From Echinococcus granulosus (lineage: Eukaryota > Platyhelminthes > Cestoda > Cyclophyllidea > Taeniidae), in the NCBI RefSeq assembly GCF_000524195.1, contig NW_020170384.1, positions 24,015 to 88,014 of the forward strand: DNA of 64,000 nt. Reading direction: 5' to 3'. The position numbers and the translations under genes are program-made. Within the stretch, counting starts at the first letter, position 1, and each line of letters starts with the position of its first letter. The notes below the pieces were generated by a model. It worked only from the letters and a program-made list of their open reading frames with translations. It was not told where the DNA came from and did not search any database. Positions 51,401 to 58,550 of this stretch are shown one piece after another.

Positions 51401-52211
51401 GGGTAAGGCGCGGTACCCCCTCCTGGAGATAGGAATCGGTATGTTGGAGGAGACGGTACTGAACGGTCAAGGGGGTAATCGGCTATCCCTCAGCTTGGCT
51501 GATGCAAAACCCCTTCGAAAGCAGCACAACCAGGCAAGCACCTCGTCTGCGGGGAGCACACTCACCCCGTCACACACGGTTTCCACCTCCGTCAACCTTC
51601 CGTCAACGGTAGGCATCTACGCTACCGCCACCACTGCCTCCTCTCCCTCGCCCCGAACGGGTGGAAGTGGTGGCAGCGGTGGGCTGCAGCAGTACCACCG
51701 AGGCCATCGACGGCACCATCACCACCATCACCGTTCTGCCACCTCTTCCCTCGTTGTTACCTCCACTACTACTACCACCTCTGCCACGGCGTCGCGTGCG
51801 CTTAATCCACTGTCCTTCCTCGCCAATCTCCCTCCACCCACTGTCGCCCTTCGTCAGCGCTCCTCCTCGTCAGCTGGTCGCCGATTGCGCAACACAATCG
51901 TACAGAGCTCGCCCCGCGACACTGGCGAGGAAGGGCTGCAGGAGATTGTCGTCAGCGGCGGTGGCGGAGTAGAGTGGAGAGAGGAAGCAGCGGAGCGAGA
52001 AGACGAGGCGGAGACGGCGGCAGTGGCGACGACGACGGAGGTCGAGGAAGTTCAGCTAGTGTTCCAGGAGGGCGGAAGAGTTCGCGTGGATCGATATGCA
52101 TCTTCTCCGCCACTACCGCCACTGCAAAGCGTAGATATACGCGTCGGAGGCTCTGAGATGGCGGGCTTCTTTCATCCGGCATTATTCGTTCCCCCGTCCC
52201 CTCCATCCTGA
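27244..52211 (+). CDS. RANBP9: RanBP9/RanBP10 homologue, CTLH/GID E3 ligase scaffold (11 exons, 959 aa)
   Basis: RanBP9/10 is the scaffold of the CTLH (GID) ubiquitin ligase, in cytoplasm and nucleus. Exons: 27244-27406, 27767-27887, 27956-28008, 28577-28788, 35942-36126, 40040-40265, 47504-47812, 49924-50283, 50724-51044, 51117-51228, 51394-52211. They sum to 2880 nt with every phase matching. Domains: SPRY at about residues 60-205 (DHPIPLCCSLYYYEV, GDVIGCGVNFVNNSIFFTKN, IANFGQRDF), LisH about 246-265 (LDYLMRHGYLATAS), CTLH about 372-423 (ISQGQYLQAISQL, FMLRCRYFIE), and CRA pieces about 615-700 (VQLGRELRDKAKEL, DAFSLIAYENPYESP). Oddities are a GC-AG first intron, a long Ser/Pro/Ala insert after LisH, and a low-complexity C-terminus (Gly, His6, acidic) where family members usually have a short conserved end. 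The start is ATG 27244, giving MAEPVLRRGLELQQR before the conserved LYP; the frame is open upstream, so a longer N-terminus is possible. Confidence 0.92.
27767..27887 (+). CDS. RANBP9: RanBP9-like exon 2 (SPRY start)
   Basis: Acceptor TTACAG, donor GTGAGT, 121 bp, phase 1 to 2. Encodes TPSHKVPTVLKVVADHPIP and SLYYYEVSISAKSQC, matching the first SPRY strands of RanBP9/10. Confidence 0.9.
27956..28008 (+). CDS. RANBP9: RanBP9-like exon 3 (53-bp SPRY exon)
   Basis: A 53-bp exon (SLKVGFSFDESDKAKHQ) between a 68-bp and a 568-bp intron. Phases 2 and 1 fit both neighbours exactly, and it fills the family segment between the YYFEV-like and GYHG-like strands. It is hidden inside a longer opposite-strand frame. 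Confidence 0.85.
28577..28788 (+). CDS. RANBP9: RanBP9-like exon 4 (SPRY core)
   Basis: Acceptor GTTAG, donor GTAAGT, 212 bp, phase 1 to 0. Contains the strongest SPRY signature in the window (GDVIGCGVNF, FFTKNG). Confidence 0.95.
28789..35941 (+). other. RanBP9-like intron 4 (7153 bp)
   Basis: Large intron, AT-rich, no recognised coding exon on either strand. Several frames of 100-125 codons (30439-30759 minus, 30900-31274 plus, 33055-33423 plus) lack family resemblance and splice structure. Confidence 0.8.
35942..36126 (+). CDS. RANBP9: RanBP9-like exon 5 (SPRY end)
   Basis: Acceptor CTGCAG, donor GTAGGT, 185 bp, phase 0 to 2. Encodes the SPRY closing strand (LIANFGQRDFVFAIAQYL), matching the DANFGQ...FDIEDYM segment of the family. 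Confidence 0.93.
36127..40039 (+). other. RanBP9-like intron 5 (3913 bp)
   Basis: Nothing recognised beyond AT-rich intron sequence. Confidence 0.8.
40040..40265 (+). CDS. RANBP9: RanBP9-like exon 6 (LisH motif plus Ser/Pro/Ala insert)
   Basis: Acceptor ATTCAAG, donor GTAGGT, 226 bp, phase 2 to 0. Starts with SLVLDYLMRHGYLATASS, the LisH dimerisation motif (family YLVHHGYCATA). It then runs into an Ala/Pro/Ser-rich stretch (TAATAAAIPVPPSPNPPS) absent from vertebrate RanBP9. Confidence 0.9.
46202..46230. repeat. (CT)n microsatellite
   Basis: About 29 bases of nearly pure CT with one interruption, directly upstream of the CAG acceptor of the candidate optional exon. It would serve as that exon's polypyrimidine tract. 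Confidence 0.9.
46239..46337 (+). CDS. RANBP9: Candidate optional exon of the RanBP9-like gene (33 codons)
   Basis: CTATTCAG acceptor after a (CT)n tract and a full GTAAGT donor bracket exactly 33 open codons (YSLSPKLKLWAKKW...). The phase is 0 at both ends. The flanking certain exons also end and begin in phase 0 here, so inclusion inserts 33 residues between LisH and CTLH without a frame change. The insert is basic and aromatic and matches no vertebrate sequence I know. It is not counted in the 959-residue model. Confidence 0.5.
47504..47812 (+). CDS. RANBP9: RanBP9-like exon 7 (CTLH domain)
   Basis: Acceptor GACTTAAG, donor GTGCGT, 309 bp, phase 0 to 0. The last 50 residues (RIRLAELISQGQYLQAISQL, then IIFMLRCRYFIEL) are the CTLH helices. 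The first 50 are Thr/Ser/Pro/Gly-rich linker. Confidence 0.92.
47813..49923 (+). other. RanBP9-like intron 7 (2111 bp)
   Basis: Includes a short (CT)n tract at 48281-48296. No other exon recognised. Confidence 0.8.
49924..50283 (+). CDS. RANBP9: RanBP9-like exon 8 (linker)
   Basis: Acceptor TCCTTAG, donor GTGAAG after CAG, 360 bp, phase 0 to 0. It encodes a 120-residue low-similarity linker with Thr/Ala/Pro and Ser/Cys/Gly stretches and an acidic patch (EDENDEDLL). It corresponds in place to the Ser-rich linker between CTLH and CRA in vertebrate RanBP9/10. Confidence 0.85.
50724..51044 (+). CDS. RANBP9: RanBP9-like exon 9 (CRA start)
   Basis: Acceptor TTGCCAG, donor GTCGGT after CAG, 321 bp, phase 0 to 0. 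It ends with LNSIVQLGRELRDKAKELQ, matching the first CRA helix (IERMIHFGRELQ). The preceding 70 residues are linker. Confidence 0.9.
51117..51228 (+). CDS. RANBP9: RanBP9-like exon 10 (CRA middle)
   Basis: Acceptor ACTATAG, donor GTGAGC, 112 bp, phase 0 to 1. DAFSLIAYENPYESPF and VSNAIL match the family DAFSLLAYSDPW and LNSAIL. Confidence 0.93.
51394..52211 (+). CDS. RANBP9: RanBP9-like exon 11 (CRA remnant and low-complexity tail, stop)
   Basis: Acceptor TTTACAG, phase 1 entry, TGA stop at 52209-52211. About 20 residues continue CRA (GKARYPLLEIGIGMLEETVL). Then come 240 residues of Ser/Thr/Pro, Gly-Gly-Ser, a His-rich run (HRRHHHHHHR) and an acidic block (EEAAEREDEAE). The short conserved end of vertebrate RanBP9 is not visible. 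GC content here is much higher than in the introns. Confidence 0.85.
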
Positions 52212-52405
52212 AGTACTATCACCACTAACACGGCTGTCACTACCACCTCTGTTGCCGCCGCCGCTCCACCACCCCCTCCCCAACCCTTATTGTTATTTTA
52301 CTGTTCTTATGCCCTACACGCATCACACCGCCCAGTTTGTCCCCTCCTTCAAATTACCCAGTTTGCCTCTGAGCATCCACACACACAGTTCCTATTATTA
52401 TTTTC

Positions 52406-52411
52406 ATTAAA
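52406..52411 (+). terminator. Polyadenylation signal ATTAAA for the RanBP9-like gene
   Basis: ATTAAA lies 195 nt after the TGA stop, in a plausible 3' UTR. Confidence 0.5.
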
Positions 52412-52599
52412 GTAACACAAGTTAGCTGTGATCCAACTCATTATGCATTGCAAAGCCGGAAGTTTCAAGCCAAATATTTATGCAATTTGGAGAATGCAAC
52501 AACTACGTGCGTGAGTGCGAGGTACTTAGCGAACCCAGATCGTAGCAGCTATATTCCCAGCGGTACTGTGTAGGAATACTACATTATGGGAGCTTCACA

Positions 52600-52605
52600 T
52601 TTATT
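52600..52605 (-). terminator. Polyadenylation signal AATAAA for TRUB2
   Basis: The minus strand reads AATAAA 35 nt after the TRUB2 stop codon, a usual distance. The RanBP9 and TRUB2 3' ends therefore face each other about 200 nt apart. Confidence 0.6.
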
Positions 52606-52639
52606 ATTAATTGCGATGGATGTCTGTGCACGGAAGGAA

Positions 52640-54122
52640 TTATTTCACGTTAGACTGGACTATCTCTCGAAGTCTATCGCATAGAGTACACTTGACCAAG
52701 TTAGAGAACAGGTTGGTTTCACCATCTACAACGAGTTCGGAAAGGATGTGGCGTCTGTACTCGTCCTCATTATCAAATTCCATCTCAGGAGGCTCTGAGC
52801 GAAGGCGGACAAACCTTTCGTAAAGGGATTGCGGAATAACGCATTGCTTGAGTAGAAGGCTATCGCGGGTGGTGAAAGGCCCGTGTCGAACTCGTCGTGC
52901 ACTCGATAGCACACAACTAGAGCGCAATAAAGCTCCAATATTGACCATTAGGTCGGTTAGGAATTCGTCTGTTTCGTAAACCACCTGGATTTCTGCAAGG
53001 AAACGAAACGGGGTTACGCTATGGTGTGGTGTGGTGGATGACGTGTAAAGCTCAGTCATACCCAGGGTGAAGAAGGGAGGTTCAAAATTAATACAACGAA
53101 TCGCACGGAGAGAAGGCGGAAATTGGCGCAGCGAGCTCGGATCTGGACTAGCTCGAAGGGAATGCGGCTGCGTAGGCTCTGGTCTCCTGTCCCAGTAAGA
53201 GGTTACGTGATCAGAAGGGAGAGACTCGCAGGGCTCAACCAGCGGCTTCAGAACCATGGTAGTACGGTCAAGGTTGCTGAGAGCCTCGTAGGCCCTTTGT
53301 GTATTTGCCACAAGTCCGGCTTGCAAAAGCGAAGCCGATCGGGCCTTGAATTCGATTGAGGCGAGAACGCGATCCAACTTTGGGCGCGTTATGTGACCTA
53401 AACTTCGATGGCAGCATCATCGGCAACTTAGAAAACAGTTCTAATGTTGAAATGTGAGGAATGAAAAAATCATAAATAACCATGGTGCGGTTAAAAACAT
53501 AAGTGTTAGAGAATAATACACCAAGAAGAGTCAGAGAAGCCCCCCTCAAAATCGATAGCAATCTCATAGAATAAAACATAGTTACTCACGCCAAGGCGAC
53601 CGGTATAGCATAGGACCCGTAGACAAACCATTTGAAGAAGCCTGACCCAGCATTCCAGTAAGATGGTAAGATTTCGGGAAACATTGTTTGTATAATACAT
53701 CTGCAAGATCATATGCACCAAATTCCCCTACCCCAATCAATTGGATACCTGACCCATAATCAGGTAATGGATCAATAAGGTTAAGAACAATATCGCCATG
53801 GACAAAACGTCTACCGACAACTACAAAAGTTTAAGGTCATATGCTAGAACAACCCGCACCCAGAGGATTGTCCAGAAAATCAAGCTCTGTTGAAATCGAA
53901 GGGGGTGAGGCAATGTTATTTTTTACTACGACATTTGTACGGAGCCGAACCGCCTCCCAAGGGAGCCTGTTAAATTCTTAGACGAGTAATGGGGAAACCG
54001 ATCAAACCATTGGCAATTTTCTGTGCTACCCGTCTCTGAAATTTCAATACGTCCTGCCCAGCGGGCTTGTATAGAGAAAATATCCCTTGTAAACAGCGAA
54101 ACAGTTCAACTCTTCTCACCAT
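52640..54122 (-). CDS. TRUB2: TRUB2-like tRNA/mRNA pseudouridine synthase (5 exons, 361 aa)
   Basis: TruB-family enzymes convert uridine to pseudouridine in RNA; animal TRUB2 acts in mitochondria, mainly on mRNA. Exons in order: 53984-54122, 53860-53886, 53590-53820, 53062-53397, 52640-52992 (1086 nt, all phase 1 joins). ATG 54122 directly follows an in-frame TGA. Motifs: QGIFSLYKPAG near residue 15 (the K-P-x-G motif), IDPLPDYGSGIQLIGVG with Asp72 as probable catalytic Asp, YHLTGMLGQAS, HITRPKLDRVLASIEF, RAYEAL near 160, and IRCINFEPPFFTLEIQVVYET, then RRVRHGPFT. Length and order match vertebrate TRUB2 (331 aa). The donor of exon 1 (after ATT ACT C) is the least certain junction: two other phase-1 GT sites lie 12 and 24 nt upstream. 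The short basic N-terminus could serve as a mitochondrial targeting signal. Confidence 0.87.
52993..53061 (-). other. TRUB2 intron 4: 69 nt, multiple of three, no stop codon
   Basis: Donor GTATGA and acceptor TTCCTTGCAG. Translating through it gives an unbroken frame, but removing it gives PPFFTLEIQVVYET, aligning directly to family PPEFLLEVQCMHET. It is therefore an intron, and its retention would insert 23 residues. Confidence 0.8.
53860..53886 (-). CDS. TRUB2: TRUB2 microexon (27 nt)
   Basis: Encodes only LDFLDNPL plus two split codons. The upstream acceptor is TTTCAACAG; the downstream donor GTGCGG opens a 39-nt intron ending TTGTAG. Joined, it reads DFLDNPLVVG, aligning without gaps to the family FINHPLVCG segment. 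The frame is closed by a TAA 27 nt upstream of the exon. Confidence 0.65.
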
Positions 54123-54949
54123 TCACACAGCCATACAGCAAAACAGCGAAACACCTAGTTGCTTTCAGGTGTAGCGCTTAGCTTTGTAAGGAATCAAACA
54201 AAGAAAGTTAAAAAGCATGCTTTCTACTGATAATCTGTAAAAATATATGAAAAACGCCACCAATCCTCAGTTTCATAACAAGTACACAAAAGTGGCACCA
54301 AAGGCGATTTTGCTTAATAAGTGAAACACAAAATGACGCAACATACCAAAATATGTAAATATCCCCTCAAACCTTGTGCAAAACTCACTTGACGATTGCT
54401 GCTGATTGCCTTCATGATACTAATGGGTGGTTTTTTAATTCCTGAAACGCTTTATCCTGTAAGAGATTCTGAAGTAGTGGTAAGCGAACATATTACTGGC
54501 GGACCAGTATGGTGGTTTGGTAGGTTGTTGAATTCCGCTAGCAATCCGGCTTCTACAAGTTACCGGTAGGGTCTCTACCATTCTGGACGTTCGTAACATA
54601 TGTCCACCTATAGTATTTTAGTTCATTACAATTTTAAGGAAGCCTACGGAAGCCACACAAATGTGCCAAACTCATGGAAATACTACAGCACTATTTGTAA
54701 CACGACCCTCATTTATCACCTCTCCCCTGGCCTTCATACCCTTAGAACAAAAAGGTTGCTTGAAGTAGGGCATACTTACTGATTTGGATTCTATGAGAAT
54801 AGATTCAGGCTTGGAGAGATTGGGACACTGAGTTAATGGAGGGTTTGGGGCATCCTGACCAGGAATGATTCACGAGGTTCTAGTCGACCTACCGCTTCTT
54901 CTCTATAAGCATCACTTGAGTAACACAAGTATTGCTTAGCTTCCTCGAT
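54123..54949. other. TRUB2 upstream region
   Basis: AT-rich, no gene recognised. Presumably includes the TRUB2 promoter; no TATA box was identified with confidence. Confidence 0.5.
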
Positions 54950-55740
54950 CTTTTAGCCTCGTCTCCAGTACTCCCACTTATAAGTTGACTTCAAATTTTT
55001 CATCAGGGGTTTTTGTTCTCCCTTTAGTGCATAAACCTCTTCTTCGTATTTCATTTGTGACGTACTTTTGCAGAGAATCATCCTTTCGTGGTGAATGGTT
55101 ACTGGCAGGGTACAGAGTTGTGTCTTGGAGGAGGTATTTTTGTAGGCGAGAGCAATTTTACCACTCAGAATGGATCTTCGCTCCAAAGGTAATGAAACTT
55201 GCAATATCATTCAGGTGGAGAAACCTATCTGTGTATTTGTACTACGTCTCCTTCTCGATGGACGTTATCCGGACTGTGTCTGGCTCAATAACACTTACCC
55301 CTGCTACAAGACAGTTGTAAGTGTTTACGTGTGACATTAAAAGCTTTCCTTATGCCTTCTTTCAGACGCAGTATGTACTGTGGAACATTATTGGTTGCTA
55401 CTTCTGCGTTTGACAGGAAGATGTCGGAAGGCACTCTCATTTTACCATCCGTGAGCATTTTGAATGGTGATACGTCAGTTGACGCATAGACTGTAGCTCG
55501 AAAGCTAGAAGGACATGTCTTGGGCCAACTGGTTGTGAATCTTTCGTGGTGGCCTTCAGCAGTCTGATTAGGATGCTATTCGTTCTTCCCGCCTGCCCTC
55601 TCGAGTTTTGACTATTCCTACACACAAGACTGACAGCCTTGCTCGAGGAGACTGTCTCTTCCTCTAAATGGGGTGCATCGAGACTTCCTTGAAGACGAGT
55701 GAAACCATACTACTTGGACAAAATATGCATATTCGACATG
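54950..55740 (-). mobile_element. Decayed Gypsy-like LTR retrotransposon fragment (integrase end of pol)
   Basis: Conceptual translation of the minus strand in changing frames gives a series of short integrase-region matches in the right order: FKEV and GIVKTR (about 55640-55710), GRTNSILIRLL (about 55560-55600), ATVYASTDVSPFKML (about 55450-55500), LRLKEGIRKAF (about 55345-55380), then the chromodomain-like tail region (EGDVV, KFHY, VVKLLSPT) down to about 55000. At least two frameshifts and several stop codons break it, so it is non-functional. Order and wording resemble Gypsy elements of flatworms (CsRn1-like or similar). No LTR, gag or reverse transcriptase was found next to it, so it is a 3' pol fragment. 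Confidence 0.7.
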
Positions 55741-56940
55741 GCCCGAAGGCCAACCCACTCGCCGAAAGCACAATGTCGAAGTAGCCCATTTAATATTACC
55801 GAGAGCTAAACAATCAGCACATTAAAATGGGATGCATCCATCTAGGGAAGTCGCTTTATCATAATGCGGGGGAAAGCCGGAGGTCAGCTCTTCTGAGATG
55901 GTAGTTTAAGCTGTGTAGATTGGAGATGCTATTTGGTCGAATGTGTATAAAGCAGATAGCCAGGCTTCACACAAAACCTTTACTTAGGAATCTTAAATGC
56001 TGACTAAAATATTTCAAAATCCTAACGTTATATAAGCTTAGATTATGCAATTACAATCAAATTGGGAAATTCATTGGCAAAATTTTATGACTCTTTCAAA
56101 TAGCTTTGCTCACGGTAATTGGAATTTCTGTGTGTTACATCTCTAGTTGAAAATGTTAAACTTGCGTAACTCCAAGTGGCTCACCTGAATGCCATTACAA
56201 AGGAATTTTGCCGTTCATAGAAATTGGTTAGTGAAATTAGGAATTGAAGGCACTTTGTGTAAAAGACTGAAACTTTGGATTACATGTGATTAAAAAAAAT
56301 AACATTCGATTTCACGCCGAAATTATCGGACCACGCAACTAATTTGAGAAGCGAATTCTGGTTTAAAACCGTGCTAGATTTATTCAAAGTCACACCATAA
56401 TATTCATTGTGTCCTTAATTCAAATAACATTTGTCGATTCCATACATTAATACGTGACCATCTGTATGGCTGATGCAATTATCATGAACAAGGAAGACTC
56501 GAATTGGGTTGTTTATTGTGCCAGGCTTGCAACTGGGACGTTGGCTTCATCTAAGGATGGTGTTCTTCCAAGTAAGCAAACTAGTGGTTTTAATCCGAAG
56601 TGGATTTACAAATTTGGGCCCAATCTCTCATTGCTGCTGCATAATCAGATGCCTTAAAATGCAATTAACAGAACTTATTTGTGATTTCAAATCTGAAAGT
56701 TTTTGAAGTCGCAATCCGTTGTTGTCAGCAAGAATACTGATGCTTAAATGGTCAAAAAAGCATTTTCCACTATTTATAGGACCGGATTATATTTGAAATA
56801 TTGTTTGATTTATTGATTTCTACGATGCTTTCCAAGAACGAGTCGGTGTTTAAATTTGGAATTAGCCAAAACTGAGTCACGTTGGCTGCTCAATCAAATC
56901 AATTTAGCTTTTGCGTCTTACACTTTAAACTATTTGTAAA
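55741..56940. other. Intergenic, no gene seen
   Basis: AT-rich. The left 300 bases might be older retroelement sequence, but no motif is clear. The right end is the presumed promoter region of the 56941 gene. Confidence 0.5.
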
Positions 56941-57702
56941 ATGAGTAGAACGTATCCTACAAAAACTCACAAAGGGCGTTACATTGAAAGGGTAATGAGG
57001 ATTCGAGAAAAAGAACTTCTTGCCACGAAAACCTTGGCAGAGACATACATGGAAGACAAAGCACGAGTATTCGAACTTTTGCGAAAATTCAAGGATTGGT
57101 TTTCCTCGCACGGCGAGATGCTTCAATGCACGATAATGCAACTGGAAAAAAGTTTCGAACGCGAATACGTATTCGATATACTAAACAGTTGTGGGTCACC
57201 ACTGGGTGACGTCGAGCATTACGTCCTTTATGAGATCATCACACACTATGGTGATAGAACTTTCTCATTCACCAATATCTTAGATTTAATGGAAAGCATA
57301 AAATACGGTCGAGTTCAAACCGTTGATCTGAACATTGGTCTCATAGAATCTAATTCTGTCGCTGTCTTTATCTCTGCTATAAACGGATCTATTCCATACA
57401 ATCCGCTAAATATGCATTTGATGATGGACAATGAAACAACAGTCCGACAGCTTATTCGGTACGTAAAATCTGAATTCAATTGGCCCTCAAGAGAAATTCA
57501 GATCTATCAAGCAGCTGATTGTGATCAGGCGCTGGAGGAGAATGTGAAGCTGAAAGACCTCAAAGTAGAGAAAAATGAGGAAATATCAGAAGGTATTGAG
57601 TTATTTGTGGACTATTCGATGGGTTATATCGATAATCCCTTAATTTTAAGCGACCATTATTTCGAAGACAGGACTGTAGACAAAGCACTCGAGGGTTCAT
57701 AA
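56941..57702 (+). CDS. Intronless protein of unknown function, 253 aa
   Basis: A single open frame from ATG 56941 (context AAAATGA) to TAA 57702, by far the longest uninterrupted coding-like frame in this intron-rich window. Residues 1-50 are charged and helical (RYIERVMRIREKELL). Residues about 60-125 include alternating helices with an EF-hand-like feel (FDILNSCGSPLGDVEHYVLY), but no proper calcium loop is visible. Residues about 155-225 (MHLMMDNETTVRQLIRYVK, IQIYQAADCDQAL, NVKLKDL) resemble a ubiquitin-like beta-grasp rhythm. No signal peptide or membrane segment. I do not recognise the family. Amino-acid use looks like a real protein. The lack of introns could mean a retroposed copy or a lineage-specific gene. 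Neighbours are a retrotransposon fragment on the left and PES1 on the right. Confidence 0.7.
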   Translation: MSRTYPTKTHKGRYIERVMRIREKELLATKTLAETYMEDKARVFELLRKFKDWFSSHGEMLQCTIMQLEKSFEREYVFDILNSCGSPLGDVEHYVLYEIITHYGDRTFSFTNILDLMESIKYGRVQTVDLNIGLIESNSVAVFISAINGSIPYNPLNMHLMMDNETTVRQLIRYVKSEFNWPSREIQIYQAADCDQALEENVKLKDLKVEKNEEISEGIELFVDYSMGYIDNPLILSDHYFEDRTVDKALEGS

Positions 57703-58550
57703 TTTACAAGAGTCTACCCCTAAGTATGAGTGTTAGCATAAGCAAAAGCGCCGATTTTAAGAAGACCGCACCTGAAGAGCCTTTATTTATAAAATATATA
57801 ACTATCTCAGCTCAAACATTCTTTTCAAACTGCAACATCACTTTATTTTTTTCGCTAGCTCGTAGATCAGAAATACAAGATGGGTACTATTATGCAGCAT
57901 TCGAATCATTCTCTAAAGTCAGTAAATGTCAAAGAGCATCGAAGAATACAAAGTACAGATGTAGAGAAGTTTCAAAGATCCACTGGCATAGTTCGAATGT
58001 CCTCCCACGCAGACTAAAGTGCACGAGTGTTGTGCCAAATCACCATATAAATCTAGGCAGTGGAGAGTGTAGCAGCAAAAGAGGAGCAGATATTAAAAAA
58101 TAATTGTGGTATTTATACCAGAGTAAATCTTACTAATTTTGTGGTAGTGTTTGCCAGCATAAGCTGAGACGATACGTATTTGCAAGGGAAAATTCCCGTA
58201 AAATACCGCATAAGTGAATGTAACAGAGCCCTGAGAGCTAATGCGATGGAAAATAAAGCACTCGTCTTGGGAATTTATCAAACAGAAAGTAGCAAGGTGT
58301 ACCAGTTCGGCCAGTAAGTTAATTCGATCTGAGTTCTACTATTGCACCTTTATTTGCATCTATTAGGAGCAAAACTGCTCGGCTAATAGCTTTTTTTTAT
58401 ACAACTTAGAAGGTTTAATACAAAAAATTTTTCAAAGGGGACAATTTTATTTATGATTTTTTTAAAAAGTATTCCGACAGATTGTTTTGGAAGGCGGGGT
58501 TTTCGACTGCTTCACGTGAGGTAAGATTCTAGTCAGTTGCTGCTGCTGGA
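57703..58550. other. Region between the intronless gene and PES1
   Basis: Presumed 3' UTR of the upstream gene and promoter of PES1. A 125-codon frame (57726-58103) begins 23 nt after the upstream stop, but it has atypical composition and no recognised match, so it is not called. Confidence 0.5.

Noticed and set aside
51661..52206. Extra frames of 60-103 codons on both strands over the RanBP9-like last exon
   Set aside because: Shadows of the GC-rich, low-complexity coding exon.
52640..53377. Single-exon 245-residue gene
   Set aside because: Homology to TRUB2 shows an intron at 52993-53061 and three further upstream exons; the unspliced frame is misleading.
57726..58103. 125-codon frame just after the intronless gene
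   Set aside because: Different frame from its neighbour, no recognised features, includes AT-rich UTR-like sequence; retained only as a remark.
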